This document shows, piece after piece, positions 1 through 5,174 of a stretch of DNA of 6,064 nt. Source of the stretch: Comamonadaceae bacterium (GTDB lineage: Bacteria; Pseudomonadota; Gammaproteobacteria; Burkholderiales; Burkholderiaceae_C). A program made the translations under genes and the position numbers. The notes beneath the pieces were generated by a model that searched no databases, was not told where the DNA came from, and saw only the letters and a list, made by a program, of their open reading frames with translations. How positions within the stretch are numbered: the first letter of the stretch is position 1; each line of letters begins with the position of its first letter. The stretch is taken from contig CANHUM010000110.1 in NCBI GenBank assembly GCA_947463845.1, positions 1-6,064 on the forward strand, written 5' to 3'.

Positions 1-36
1 GTGCTCGCAGACCTGCGCGCACGCGGTCAAGCCTAA
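1..36 (+). CDS. rpmB: 50S ribosomal protein L28, C-terminal end (partial)
   Basis: Frame 1 reads VLADLRARGQA followed by TAA at 34-36. This matches the usual C-terminus of ribosomal protein L28 in Betaproteobacteria (a VL-x-DLRARG ending), and the gene sits just upstream of rpmG, its standard neighbour. Only the last 11 residues are inside the window. L28 is a large-subunit protein. The 26-nt gap to rpmG and the lack of a terminator between them indicate co-transcription. The identification rests on a short tail plus gene order, so it is good but not certain. Confidence 0.8.
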   Translation: MLADLRARGQA

Positions 37-62
37 ACCCAGAACATTAGGAGTCATACACC

Positions 63-233
63 ATGGCAACCAAAGGCGGACGCGAAAAAATCAAGCTGGA
101 ATCCACAGCCGGCACAGGTCACTTCTACACGACCAGCAAAAACAAGAAAACCATGCCCGAGAAAATGTCGATCATGAAGTTCGACCCCAAAGCTCGTAAG
201 CACGTGGAATACAAGGAAATCAAGCTGAAGTGA
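63..233 (+). CDS. rpmG: 50S ribosomal protein L33
   Basis: This complete 56-residue protein has the L33 signature from end to end: the N-terminal [20 protein letters not shown], a basic KNKK stretch, then [19 protein letters not shown] at the C-terminus. L33 is a small component of the 50S subunit near the E site. The protein has no cysteine at all, so it is the zinc-independent form rather than the form with two CxxC pairs. The start ATG at 63 is preceded by AGGAG at 49-53, nine bases upstream, a good Shine-Dalgarno spacing. It follows rpmB by 26 nt, and the operon ends at the hairpin at 251-283. Its length equals the family norm. Confidence 0.97.
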   Translation: MATKGGREKIKLESTAGTGHFYTTSKNKKTMPEKMSIMKFDPKARKHVEYKEIKLK

Positions 234-250
234 TTCGGCCCTTCACCTTC

Positions 251-283
251 AACAAAAAACCCGCCTCTGGCGGGTTTTTTGTT
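251..283 (+). terminator. Intrinsic terminator of rpmB-rpmG
   Basis: The arms 251-265 and 269-283 form a perfect 15-bp inverted repeat around a TCT loop. The GC core is CCCGCC/GGCGGG, flanked by A6 on the left and T6 on the right. It begins 17 nt after the rpmG stop. The T6 run directly after the GC core is a classic rho-independent terminator for the + strand. Because the left flank is an A tract, the same element also presents a T tract to transcription from the other strand and could act as a backstop for desA. Confidence 0.93.
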
Positions 284-317
284 GTCAGATTCAGCGCCAA
301 AAAGCAAGGCCACGCAA

Positions 318-363
318 CGGCACCATGACAAAAGGGCCCGAAGGCCCTTTTGTCATGGTGCCG
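318..363 (-). terminator. Long hairpin terminator after desA
   Basis: A perfect 21-bp inverted repeat (318-338 with 343-363) surrounds a 4-nt loop at 339-342. It starts 7 nt beyond the desA stop codon. Read on the minus strand the loop is TTCG closed by a C-G pair, the exceptionally stable C(UUCG)G tetraloop; on the plus strand the loop is CGAA. This asymmetry suggests it serves the desA transcript. The inner part, AAAAGGGCC/GGCCCTTTT, resembles a normal terminator, but its T run is only four long and lies inside the extended stem. The hairpin may therefore act partly as a 3'-end protector. Confidence 0.8.
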
Positions 364-370
364 AGGCCCA

Positions 371-1582
371 TCAGGCCGGCTGACGTACCGCTCTCAGCTT
401 CACAGAGAAGTCACGCAAGGCGGCGATGCCACTTTCTTCGGCACGGCGGCACCAGGCCTGCAGGTCGGCGGCCAATTGCTCACGTGAATGCGAAGTGTTG
501 AGCCAAATCTGGCTCAGCTCTTCGCGCATTTGCACCATCTTGTCGAGCACCGGACTGGCAGCGCGGGCTTGCTTGAGTTGGGCTTGCGCAGCAACAGGCA
601 CCTTGGCCGCATCGCGGTGCAACCAGCGTTGAGCCGCCTGCAACACACTGGCGTCGAGCTTGAGCTTGGCCGCCTCCTGCTGCATGACGATTTTCACGTT
701 GCGCGCATAACCTGCCATCACTTCGTAGCGGTTGGCGATCAGGGCTTCCAGGGTCTTCTCGTCGGCCACAGGACGGATGTCGCCATAAGCCAGACGGGGA
801 GGTGTTTTCTTGACGGTGGCCATGCCCAGGGTTTCGAGCACACGGATGTACAACCAGCCGATGTCGAACTCGTAGGGCTTGACCGACAACTTGGCCGATG
901 TGGGGTAAGTGTGGTGGTTGTTGTGCAACTCTTCACCACCAATCAGGATGCCCCAGGGGGAGATGTTGGTGCTGGCGTCGTGCGCTTCAAAGTTGCGGTA
1001 ACCCCAGTAGTGCGCTGCGCCGTTGATGATGCCGGCGGCCGTGATCGGAATCCAGGCCATTTGCACGGCCCAGACGGTCAAGCCAATGAAACCAAAAAGC
1101 GCCACGTCGATGATCAACATCAGGGCCACGCCTTGCCAGGAAAATCGGGTGTACAGGTTGCGCTCGATCCAATCGTCAGGCGTGCCATGACCAAAGCGCT
1201 GCAGGGTTTCCTTGTTCTTGGATTCCTTGCGGTACAACTCTGCGCCCGTGAATAACACGGTTTTGATGCCGTGCACATGGGGGCTGTGGGGGTCTTCGGC
1301 CTGCTCGCACTTGGCGTGGTGCTTGCGGTGAATGGCCGCCCATTCCTTGGTCACTTGGCCAGTGGTCAGCCAAAGCCAAAAACGGAAAAAGTGCGAAGGG
1401 ATGGCGTGCAAGTCCAAGGCGCGGTGCGCCTGGTGACGGTGCAGGAAAATGGTGACGCTGGCGATGGTGACGTGGGTCAGGGCCAAAGTGATCAACACCA
1501 TTTGCCACCAGGCCAAGTCGAACAGGCCGTGGCCCATCCAATGAATGGTCGCATCCAGAAAAGCCCAATCAGGCAGCAACAT
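371..1582 (-). CDS. desA: Membrane fatty-acid desaturase (DesA type, delta-9)
   Basis: This 403-residue protein belongs to the membrane-bound di-iron fatty-acid desaturases. All three histidine boxes are intact: HRHQAH at 48-53, HRKHH at 85-89 and HNNHH at 220-224. The accessory histidine H191 lies in NGAAHYWGYRNF. Hydrophobic stretches at about 26-47, 64-76, 152-170 and 173-190 fit the two hairpin membrane passes of the family, with the iron site on the cytoplasmic side. From memory of the family, the whole length, including the C-terminal 130 residues (QIW...WCRRAEESGI), resembles Pseudomonas DesA, which puts a delta-9 double bond into membrane phospholipid acyl chains using oxygen and an electron donor. 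This would raise membrane fluidity. An acyl-CoA substrate (DesB-like) cannot be excluded. The gene stands alone, has a candidate promoter at 1626-1631, and ends at the 318-363 hairpin. The Shine-Dalgarno is weak (an AGAAAGACG stretch), but the start fits the usual family N-terminus. Confidence 0.93.
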   Translation of the reverse strand: MLLPDWAFLDATIHWMGHGLFDLAWWQMVLITLALTHVTIASVTIFLHRHQAHRALDLHAIPSHFFRFWLWLTTGQVTKEWAAIHRKHHAKCEQAEDPHSPHVHGIKTVLFTGAELYRKESKNKETLQRFGHGTPDDWIERNLYTRFSWQGVALMLIIDVALFGFIGLTVWAVQMAWIPITAAGIINGAAHYWGYRNFEAHDASTNISPWGILIGGEELHNNHHTYPTSAKLSVKPYEFDIGWLYIRVLETLGMATVKKTPPRLAYGDIRPVADEKTLEALIANRYEVMAGYARNVKIVMQQEAAKLKLDASVLQAAQRWLHRDAAKVPVAAQAQLKQARAASPVLDKMVQMREELSQIWLNTSHSREQLAADLQAWCRRAEESGIAALRDFSVKLRAVRQPA

Positions 1583-1602
1583 GAGTTCGTCTTTCTACTG
1601 AC

Positions 1603-1616
1603 GCCTGATTTCAGGC
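1603..1616. repeat. Inverted repeat in the desA leader
   Basis: GCCTGA-TT-TCAGGC is a perfect 6-bp inverted repeat with a 2-nt spacer, lying 21-34 nt upstream of the desA start codon. It sits just downstream of a candidate -10 box (1626-1631 on the minus strand), so it would fall at about the start of transcription. That position suits an operator for a dimeric regulator. A 2-nt loop is too tight for a good RNA hairpin, so DNA recognition is the more natural reading. It could also be chance; no regulator is encoded nearby. Confidence 0.3.
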
Positions 1617-1625
1617 AACTCGTCG

Positions 1626-1631
1626 ATTCTA
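1626..1631 (-). promoter_or_regulatory. Candidate -10 box for desA
   Basis: The minus strand reads TAGAAT here, matching five of six bases of the sigma-70 -10 consensus, 43 nt upstream of the desA ATG. No good -35 hexamer lies at the right spacing; the region about 17-19 bp further upstream (GTCCTT / CTGTCC) matches only weakly. This is the best promoter-like signal in the 111-bp gap between the methyltransferase and desA, but it remains tentative. Confidence 0.3.
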
Positions 1632-1693
1632 AGTTTTCCAGCCCCAAAAGGACAGCTGTTTCGACCGATTTCAAACCAGATGGACCAGAAAAA

Positions 1694-2992
1694 TCACTTC
1701 CTGACCCAGGCGGCGGCAAAAAACCCATCTGTGGCATGGCGATGCGGCCACAACCTCAAAAACTGGCCACTTGCGGTGTCGTTCGCATGGGCATCGCCCG
1801 ATGGGGCCGGTGAGCACAGACTGGCGGCATGGGGCACCTTGAGTCGATCGAGCTCTTGGGCCACATTCAGAGGCACAAAGTCCGGGTTGGCAGCGCTGAA
1901 AGCTTGCGCAATCCGCTCGTTTTCCTCGGGCAACACGCTGCAGGTGGCATACACCAAGCGGCCACCCGACTTGACCATGCGCGAAGCGCTTTGCAGGATG
2001 GCTTGCTGCTTTTCGGTCAACTCCTGCACAGCTTGTGGTTTTTGCCGCCATTTCAAGTCGGGGTTGCGGCGCAAGGTGCCCAGGCCCGAGCAAGGCGCAT
2101 CGACCAGCACCCTGTCGATCTTGCCCGCCAGGCGCTTGACGCGGTCATCGCGCTCATGCGCAATGGCCGCCGGGTGCACATTCGACAGGCCGCTGCGGGC
2201 CATGCGGGGTTTGAGCGCATCCAGCCGGTGGCCCGACACGTCAAACGCGTACAAACGGCCCGTGCTGCGCATGGCCGCGCCCAGCGCCAGGGTTTTACCG
2301 CCGGCGCCCGCGCAAAAGTCCACCACCATCTCACCTCGGTGCGCATCCAACAGCAAGGCCAGCAGCTGCGAGCCCTCGTCCTGCACCTCGATGGCGCCAC
2401 GGGTGAAGGCATCGGTCTTTTGCAAAGCGGGCTTGCCCTGCAAGCGCAGACCCCAGGGCGAATAAGGCGTTGGCTCGCAAGCCATACCCGCTTGGGTCAA
2501 TTCTTTTTGGATCTCGCTGCGCTTGGCTTGCAACATGTTCACGCGCAAGTCCAGCGTACCCGGTTGCTGCAAGTGTTCGGCCAGGTCCCAGAAGTCGTCA
2601 CCCAATTGGGCTTGCAGGGCTTGCGCCATCCAATCGGGCAGGTTGTGGCGGTGTGGTGCCATCAGGGCATCGGCCGGAATGGCATCGCAAGTGGCCAGCC
2701 ATTTCTTTTCAGTGTCGCTCAACGCTGAGGCGAGAAAATCGCGCGGGCCAAAAAAGCCCAGAATCGCCAACTTGCGCTCTTTGGCGCCCGAACCAGAGCG
2801 GGCCAGTTGTTCGAACAGCAGCTTTTTGCGCAACACGGCAAAAGCGGTTTCAGCCAGGGTGGCGCGTTCGCGTGGGCCCAAAGAGCGGTGTTCGCGGAAA
2901 TAGCGCGACACCACGGCATCGGCCGGGTGTTCAAATTGGAGAACCAGCCTGACCAGATCGGCGCAGGCGTCTAAAAGGGCTTTTGGATGCAT
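1694..2992 (-). CDS. RsmB/NOP-family RNA 5-methylcytosine methyltransferase
   Basis: This 432-residue protein is an S-adenosylmethionine-dependent RNA m5C methyltransferase. Residues 1-65 resemble the helical NusB-like RNA-binding domain of RsmB (LGPRERATLAETAFAVLRKK at 38-57). The catalytic domain shows the SAM-binding loop VDFCAGAGGKT (224-234), the acidic D251 after strand 2, motif IV DAPCSG with C301, and motif VI YATCS with C351. In this family the TC cysteine (C351) attacks the base and the PC cysteine (C301) releases the product. The C-terminus ends with FLRLWPHRHATDGFFAA, also typical. Length matches RsmB, which methylates C967 of 16S rRNA. Canonical rsmB usually sits beside fmt/def, which are absent here, so this could be a paralogue with another RNA target; I therefore leave the symbol blank. 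It diverges from the DUF1653 gene across 63 nt. No clear Shine-Dalgarno precedes the ATG at 2992. Confidence 0.92.
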   Translation of the reverse strand: MHPKALLDACADLVRLVLQFEHPADAVVSRYFREHRSLGPRERATLAETAFAVLRKKLLFEQLARSGSGAKERKLAILGFFGPRDFLASALSDTEKKWLATCDAIPADALMAPHRHNLPDWMAQALQAQLGDDFWDLAEHLQQPGTLDLRVNMLQAKRSEIQKELTQAGMACEPTPYSPWGLRLQGKPALQKTDAFTRGAIEVQDEGSQLLALLLDAHRGEMVVDFCAGAGGKTLALGAAMRSTGRLYAFDVSGHRLDALKPRMARSGLSNVHPAAIAHERDDRVKRLAGKIDRVLVDAPCSGLGTLRRNPDLKWRQKPQAVQELTEKQQAILQSASRMVKSGGRLVYATCSVLPEENERIAQAFSAANPDFVPLNVAQELDRLKVPHAASLCSPAPSGDAHANDTASGQFLRLWPHRHATDGFFAAAWVRK

Positions 2993-3055
2993 AGGGTGTA
3001 TTGTCCCATCCCAACGCCCACCTCAAACCGCGACAAAACCCGCTCCAGAAAACCC

Positions 3056-3292
3056 ATGTCCGAAGATTTGCCTCCCCTGATCGAAACGCCCAAAGGCCTG
3101 TACCGCCACTACAAAGGCGGCCAATACCGTGTACTGGGCACAGTGCGCCACAGCGAAGACCTGCAGCCCATGACGCTGTACCAGGCGCTGTATGGTGAAC
3201 AGGGCCTGTGGGTGCGGCCCGCCGGGATGTTTGCCGAAGTGGCCGAGTTCGATGGGAAAGTTCAACCGCGCTTTGAACGCATTGGCGATTAA
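3056..3292 (+). CDS. DUF1653 domain protein of unknown function
   Basis: This 78-residue protein is one compact DUF1653 domain: GLYRHYKGGQYRVLG (14-28), RHSED (31-35), LYQALYG (41-47), LWVRP (51-55), MF (58-59) and PRF (71-73). These tyrosine, tryptophan and arginine positions define the family, whose biochemical role is not established to my knowledge. It has no signal peptide or membrane segment, so it is probably cytoplasmic. I chose the ATG at 3056 because the domain begins shortly after it. An in-frame ATG at 2987 would add 23 low-complexity residues and overlap the start of the divergent methyltransferase. No good Shine-Dalgarno is visible. Its stop interlocks with that of convergent purN. 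Confidence 0.85.
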   Translation: MSEDLPPLIETPKGLYRHYKGGQYRVLGTVRHSEDLQPMTLYQALYGEQGLWVRPAGMFAEVAEFDGKVQPRFERIGD

Positions 3293-3864
3293 GCCAAGAA
3301 GTGCGCGATCGCCTGCGGATAAATCAGGTGTTCCTGGCTCAGTACCCGAGCCGCCAAAGTGTCGGGTGTGTCATCCGCCAGCACTGGCACCACCACCTGC
3401 GACAGGATGGCGCCGTGGTCCAGCTCGGCCGTGACCTGGTGCACTGTGGCTCCAGCAAAGCGGCAACCTGCTTCGATCGCCCGCTGGTGCGTGTTCAGCC
3501 CCGGGAAAGCGGGTAACAAGGACGGATGGATGTTGAGCAACCGCCCGGCGTAATGCGCCACAAAACCGGGGGTCAGAATGCGCATGAAACCCGCCAGCAC
3601 CACCAAAGTGGGCGCATGCCGGTCGATTTCGGCCATCAAGGCTGCATCAAAGTCTTCCCGGCTGGCAAAGGCTTTGTGGTCCAGCACGGCCGTGGGAATG
3701 CCGTGGGCTTGGGCCAAGGTCAGGCCTTGCGCATCGGCCCGGTTGCTCAGCACGGCGGCCACCCGGGCGTTCAGGTGATGCGCCCAGCGGCCCTGTTCTG
3801 CGGCACGAACAATGGCCGCCATGTTCGAGCCAGAACCCGAAATCAAGATGACGATGTTTCTCAT
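3289..3864 (-). CDS. purN: Phosphoribosylglycinamide formyltransferase (GAR transformylase)
   Basis: PurN transfers a formyl group from 10-formyltetrahydrofolate to glycinamide ribonucleotide, the third step of de novo purine synthesis, in the cytoplasm. The 191-residue length is normal. Visible motifs are the phosphate-binding ISGSGSN loop (8-14), the AGFMRIL folate-site segment (91-97), NIHPSLLPAFPG (111-122) with catalytic N111 and H113, VHQVTAELDHG (141-151) with catalytic D149, and the C-terminal EHLIYPQAI. N, H and D correspond to N106, H108 and D144 of the E. coli enzyme. The reading frame stays open upstream to 4332, but the conserved N-terminus MRNIVILISGSGSN fixes the start at 3864; the rest is antisense to the dehydrogenase. 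No Shine-Dalgarno is visible, though a GATAAT box lies 11-16 nt upstream, so the leader may be very short. It is not clustered with other pur genes here. Confidence 0.96.
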   Translation of the reverse strand: MRNIVILISGSGSNMAAIVRAAEQGRWAHHLNARVAAVLSNRADAQGLTLAQAHGIPTAVLDHKAFASREDFDAALMAEIDRHAPTLVVLAGFMRILTPGFVAHYAGRLLNIHPSLLPAFPGLNTHQRAIEAGCRFAGATVHQVTAELDHGAILSQVVVPVLADDTPDTLAARVLSQEHLIYPQAIAHFLA

Positions 3865-3878
3865 GAGGGACTGAATTA

Positions 3879-3890
3879 TCCCTGCAGGGA
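3879..3890. repeat. 12-bp palindrome in the purN / dehydrogenase divergent region
   Basis: TCCCTGCAGGGA is a perfect 12-bp palindrome in the 118-nt gap between purN (-) and the dehydrogenase operon (+), 15-26 nt upstream of the purN ATG. It touches a GATAAT sequence (3875-3880 read on the minus strand) that could be the purN -10 box, so a protein bound here could block purN transcription. AGGGAC occurs at 3866-3871 and again at 3886-3891, 20 bp apart. It does not resemble the E. coli PurR operator. It may be fortuitous. Confidence 0.3.
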
Positions 3891-3982
3891 CAAGGCTTGC
3901 CTGCATTTGTCGCACCAAGGACAAGCCACGCAGCGCTGCACATGATAAAAAGCACGGTCGTTTGATTTTGAGAGAACACCCC

Positions 3983-5164
3983 ATGGATTTGGCATTCACC
4001 CCCGAAGAGCTCGCGTTCCGCGATGAGATCCGTACCTGGGTCAAGGCAAACTTGCCCGCTGACATTTCGCACAAAGTGCACAACGCCATGCGCCTGACAC
4101 GTGACGACATGCAGCGCTGGGCCAAGATCCTGGGCCAAAAAGGCTGGCTGGGTTGGGGCTGGCCCACCCAGTTTGGGGGGCCGGGCTGGACTGCTGTGCA
4201 AAAGCATTTGTTCGAAGAAGAATGCGCGCTGGCCGGTGCCCCCCGTGTCGTGCCTTTCGGCCCTGTGATGGTGGCCCCGGTGATCATGGCTTTTGGCAAT
4301 GCCGAGCAACAAAAACGCTTTTTGCCCGGCATCGCCAGCGGTGAAGTCTGGTGGAGCCAGGGCTACAGCGAACCGGGCTCCGGCTCGGATCTGGCGTCCC
4401 TCAAGACCCGCGCCGAGCGCGTGGGTGACAAATACATTGTCAACGGCCAGAAAACCTGGACCACATTGGGCCAGTACGGCGAATGGATCTTCTGCCTGGT
4501 GCGCACCAGCACCGAAGGCAAACCCCAAACCGGCATCTCGTTTTTGCTGATCGACATGAAGTCGCCTGGCATCACCGTGCGCCCCATCAAGCTTTTGGAC
4601 GGCGAATGCGAGGTCAACGAAGTCTGGTTTGACAACGTCGAAGTGCCCGCTGAAAACCTGATCGGTGAAGAAAACAAGGGCTGGAACTACGCCAAGCACC
4701 TGCTGGCTCACGAGCGCACCAACATCGCCGACGTGAACCGTGCCAAGCGCGAATTGGAGCGCCTCAAACGCATCGCCAAAGCCGAAGGTGTGTTCGACGA
4801 TCTGCGTTTCCGCGACGAAATCGCCAAACTCGAAGTGGACATCGTGGCGCTGGAGATGCTGGTGTTGCGTGTCTTGTCGGCTGAAAAGTCCGGAAAGAAC
4901 TCGCTCGACATCGCGGGCCTGCTCAAGATCAAGGGCAGCGAAATCCAGCAGCGCTACAGCGAGTTGATGATGCAGGCCGCAGGCCCCTTTGCCCTGCCCT
5001 ACATCTTTGAAGCCATGGACGCGGGATGGCAAGGCAACTTCCCCGGCGGCACACTGGCCAACGCGCCTTTGGCAGCCAACTACTTCAACATGCGCAAGAC
5101 CACCATTTACGGCGGCAGCAACGAAGTGCAACGCAATATCGTCGCTCAGACAGTTCTGGGTTAA
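3983..5164 (+). CDS. Acyl-CoA dehydrogenase, large (PimC-like) subunit
   Basis: This 393-residue flavoprotein subunit would introduce a 2,3-trans double bond into an acyl-CoA, the first step of beta-oxidation. Seen: the N-terminal helical domain (1-120), the flavin/acyl loop SEPGSGSDLASLKTRA (129-144), NGQKTWTT (154-161), beta-domain VNEVWFDNVEVPAENLIGEENKGW (211-234), helix G LLAHERTNIA (240-249) and C-terminal IYGGSNEVQRNI (375-386). The glutamate usual after the C-terminal tyrosine is Gly377; E244 in helix G aligns with the catalytic glutamate of isovaleryl-CoA dehydrogenase and is the likely base. The usual RxQFG flavin motif is missing. The best family match by eye is the large subunit of pimeloyl-CoA dehydrogenase (PimC), so a dicarboxylyl-CoA is possible, but the substrate is unknown. 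I start at ATG 3983, with GAGAG at 3970-3974 as ribosome site, rather than an in-frame TTG at 3962. Confidence 0.92.
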   Translation: MDLAFTPEELAFRDEIRTWVKANLPADISHKVHNAMRLTRDDMQRWAKILGQKGWLGWGWPTQFGGPGWTAVQKHLFEEECALAGAPRVVPFGPVMVAPVIMAFGNAEQQKRFLPGIASGEVWWSQGYSEPGSGSDLASLKTRAERVGDKYIVNGQKTWTTLGQYGEWIFCLVRTSTEGKPQTGISFLLIDMKSPGITVRPIKLLDGECEVNEVWFDNVEVPAENLIGEENKGWNYAKHLLAHERTNIADVNRAKRELERLKRIAKAEGVFDDLRFRDEIAKLEVDIVALEMLVLRVLSAEKSGKNSLDIAGLLKIKGSEIQQRYSELMMQAAGPFALPYIFEAMDAGWQGNFPGGTLANAPLAANYFNMRKTTIYGGSNEVQRNIVAQTVLG

Positions 5165-5169
5165 GGAGA
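5163..5169 (+). promoter_or_regulatory. Ribosome binding site overlapping the upstream stop codon
   Basis: AAGGAGA overlaps the last two bases of the TAA (5162-5164) of the large-subunit gene and lies 5 nt before the ATG at 5175. It is the strongest Shine-Dalgarno in the window and fixes the start of the second dehydrogenase gene. The arrangement indicates coupled translation, as expected for subunits needed in equal amounts. Confidence 0.85.
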
Positions 5170-5174
5170 CACAC

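Noticed and set aside
1829..2728. Plus-strand open frame of 299 codons opposite the methyltransferase gene
   Set aside because: Antisense shadow; Gln-, Arg- and His-rich with no domain, while the opposite strand has complete methyltransferase motifs.
2987..3055. Earlier ATG at 2987 for the DUF1653 gene
   Set aside because: The added 23 residues (rich in Pro, Thr, Arg) are not part of the domain and would overlap the start codon region of the divergent methyltransferase; ATG 3056 gives the expected small protein.
3305..3312. GCGATCGC octamer, the core of the cyanobacterial HIP1 repeat
   Set aside because: Only one copy was noticed, inside purN coding sequence of a clearly proteobacterial genome; chance in GC-rich DNA.
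3962..3982. In-frame TTG at 3962 as start of the large dehydrogenase subunit
   Set aside because: MDLAFTPEELAFRDEIR at ATG 3983 is the typical family N-terminus, and GAGAG lies at the right distance.
4173..4184. TTTGGGGGG run in the large-subunit gene, a possible slippage site
   Set aside because: It simply encodes Phe-Gly-Gly of the conserved FGGPGW segment, and the reading frame continues intact with family motifs on both sides.
3865..4332. Upstream extension of the purN frame by 156 codons
   Set aside because: The extra residues are low-complexity antisense translation of the dehydrogenase gene; PurN proteins begin at the MRNIVILISGSGSN segment.
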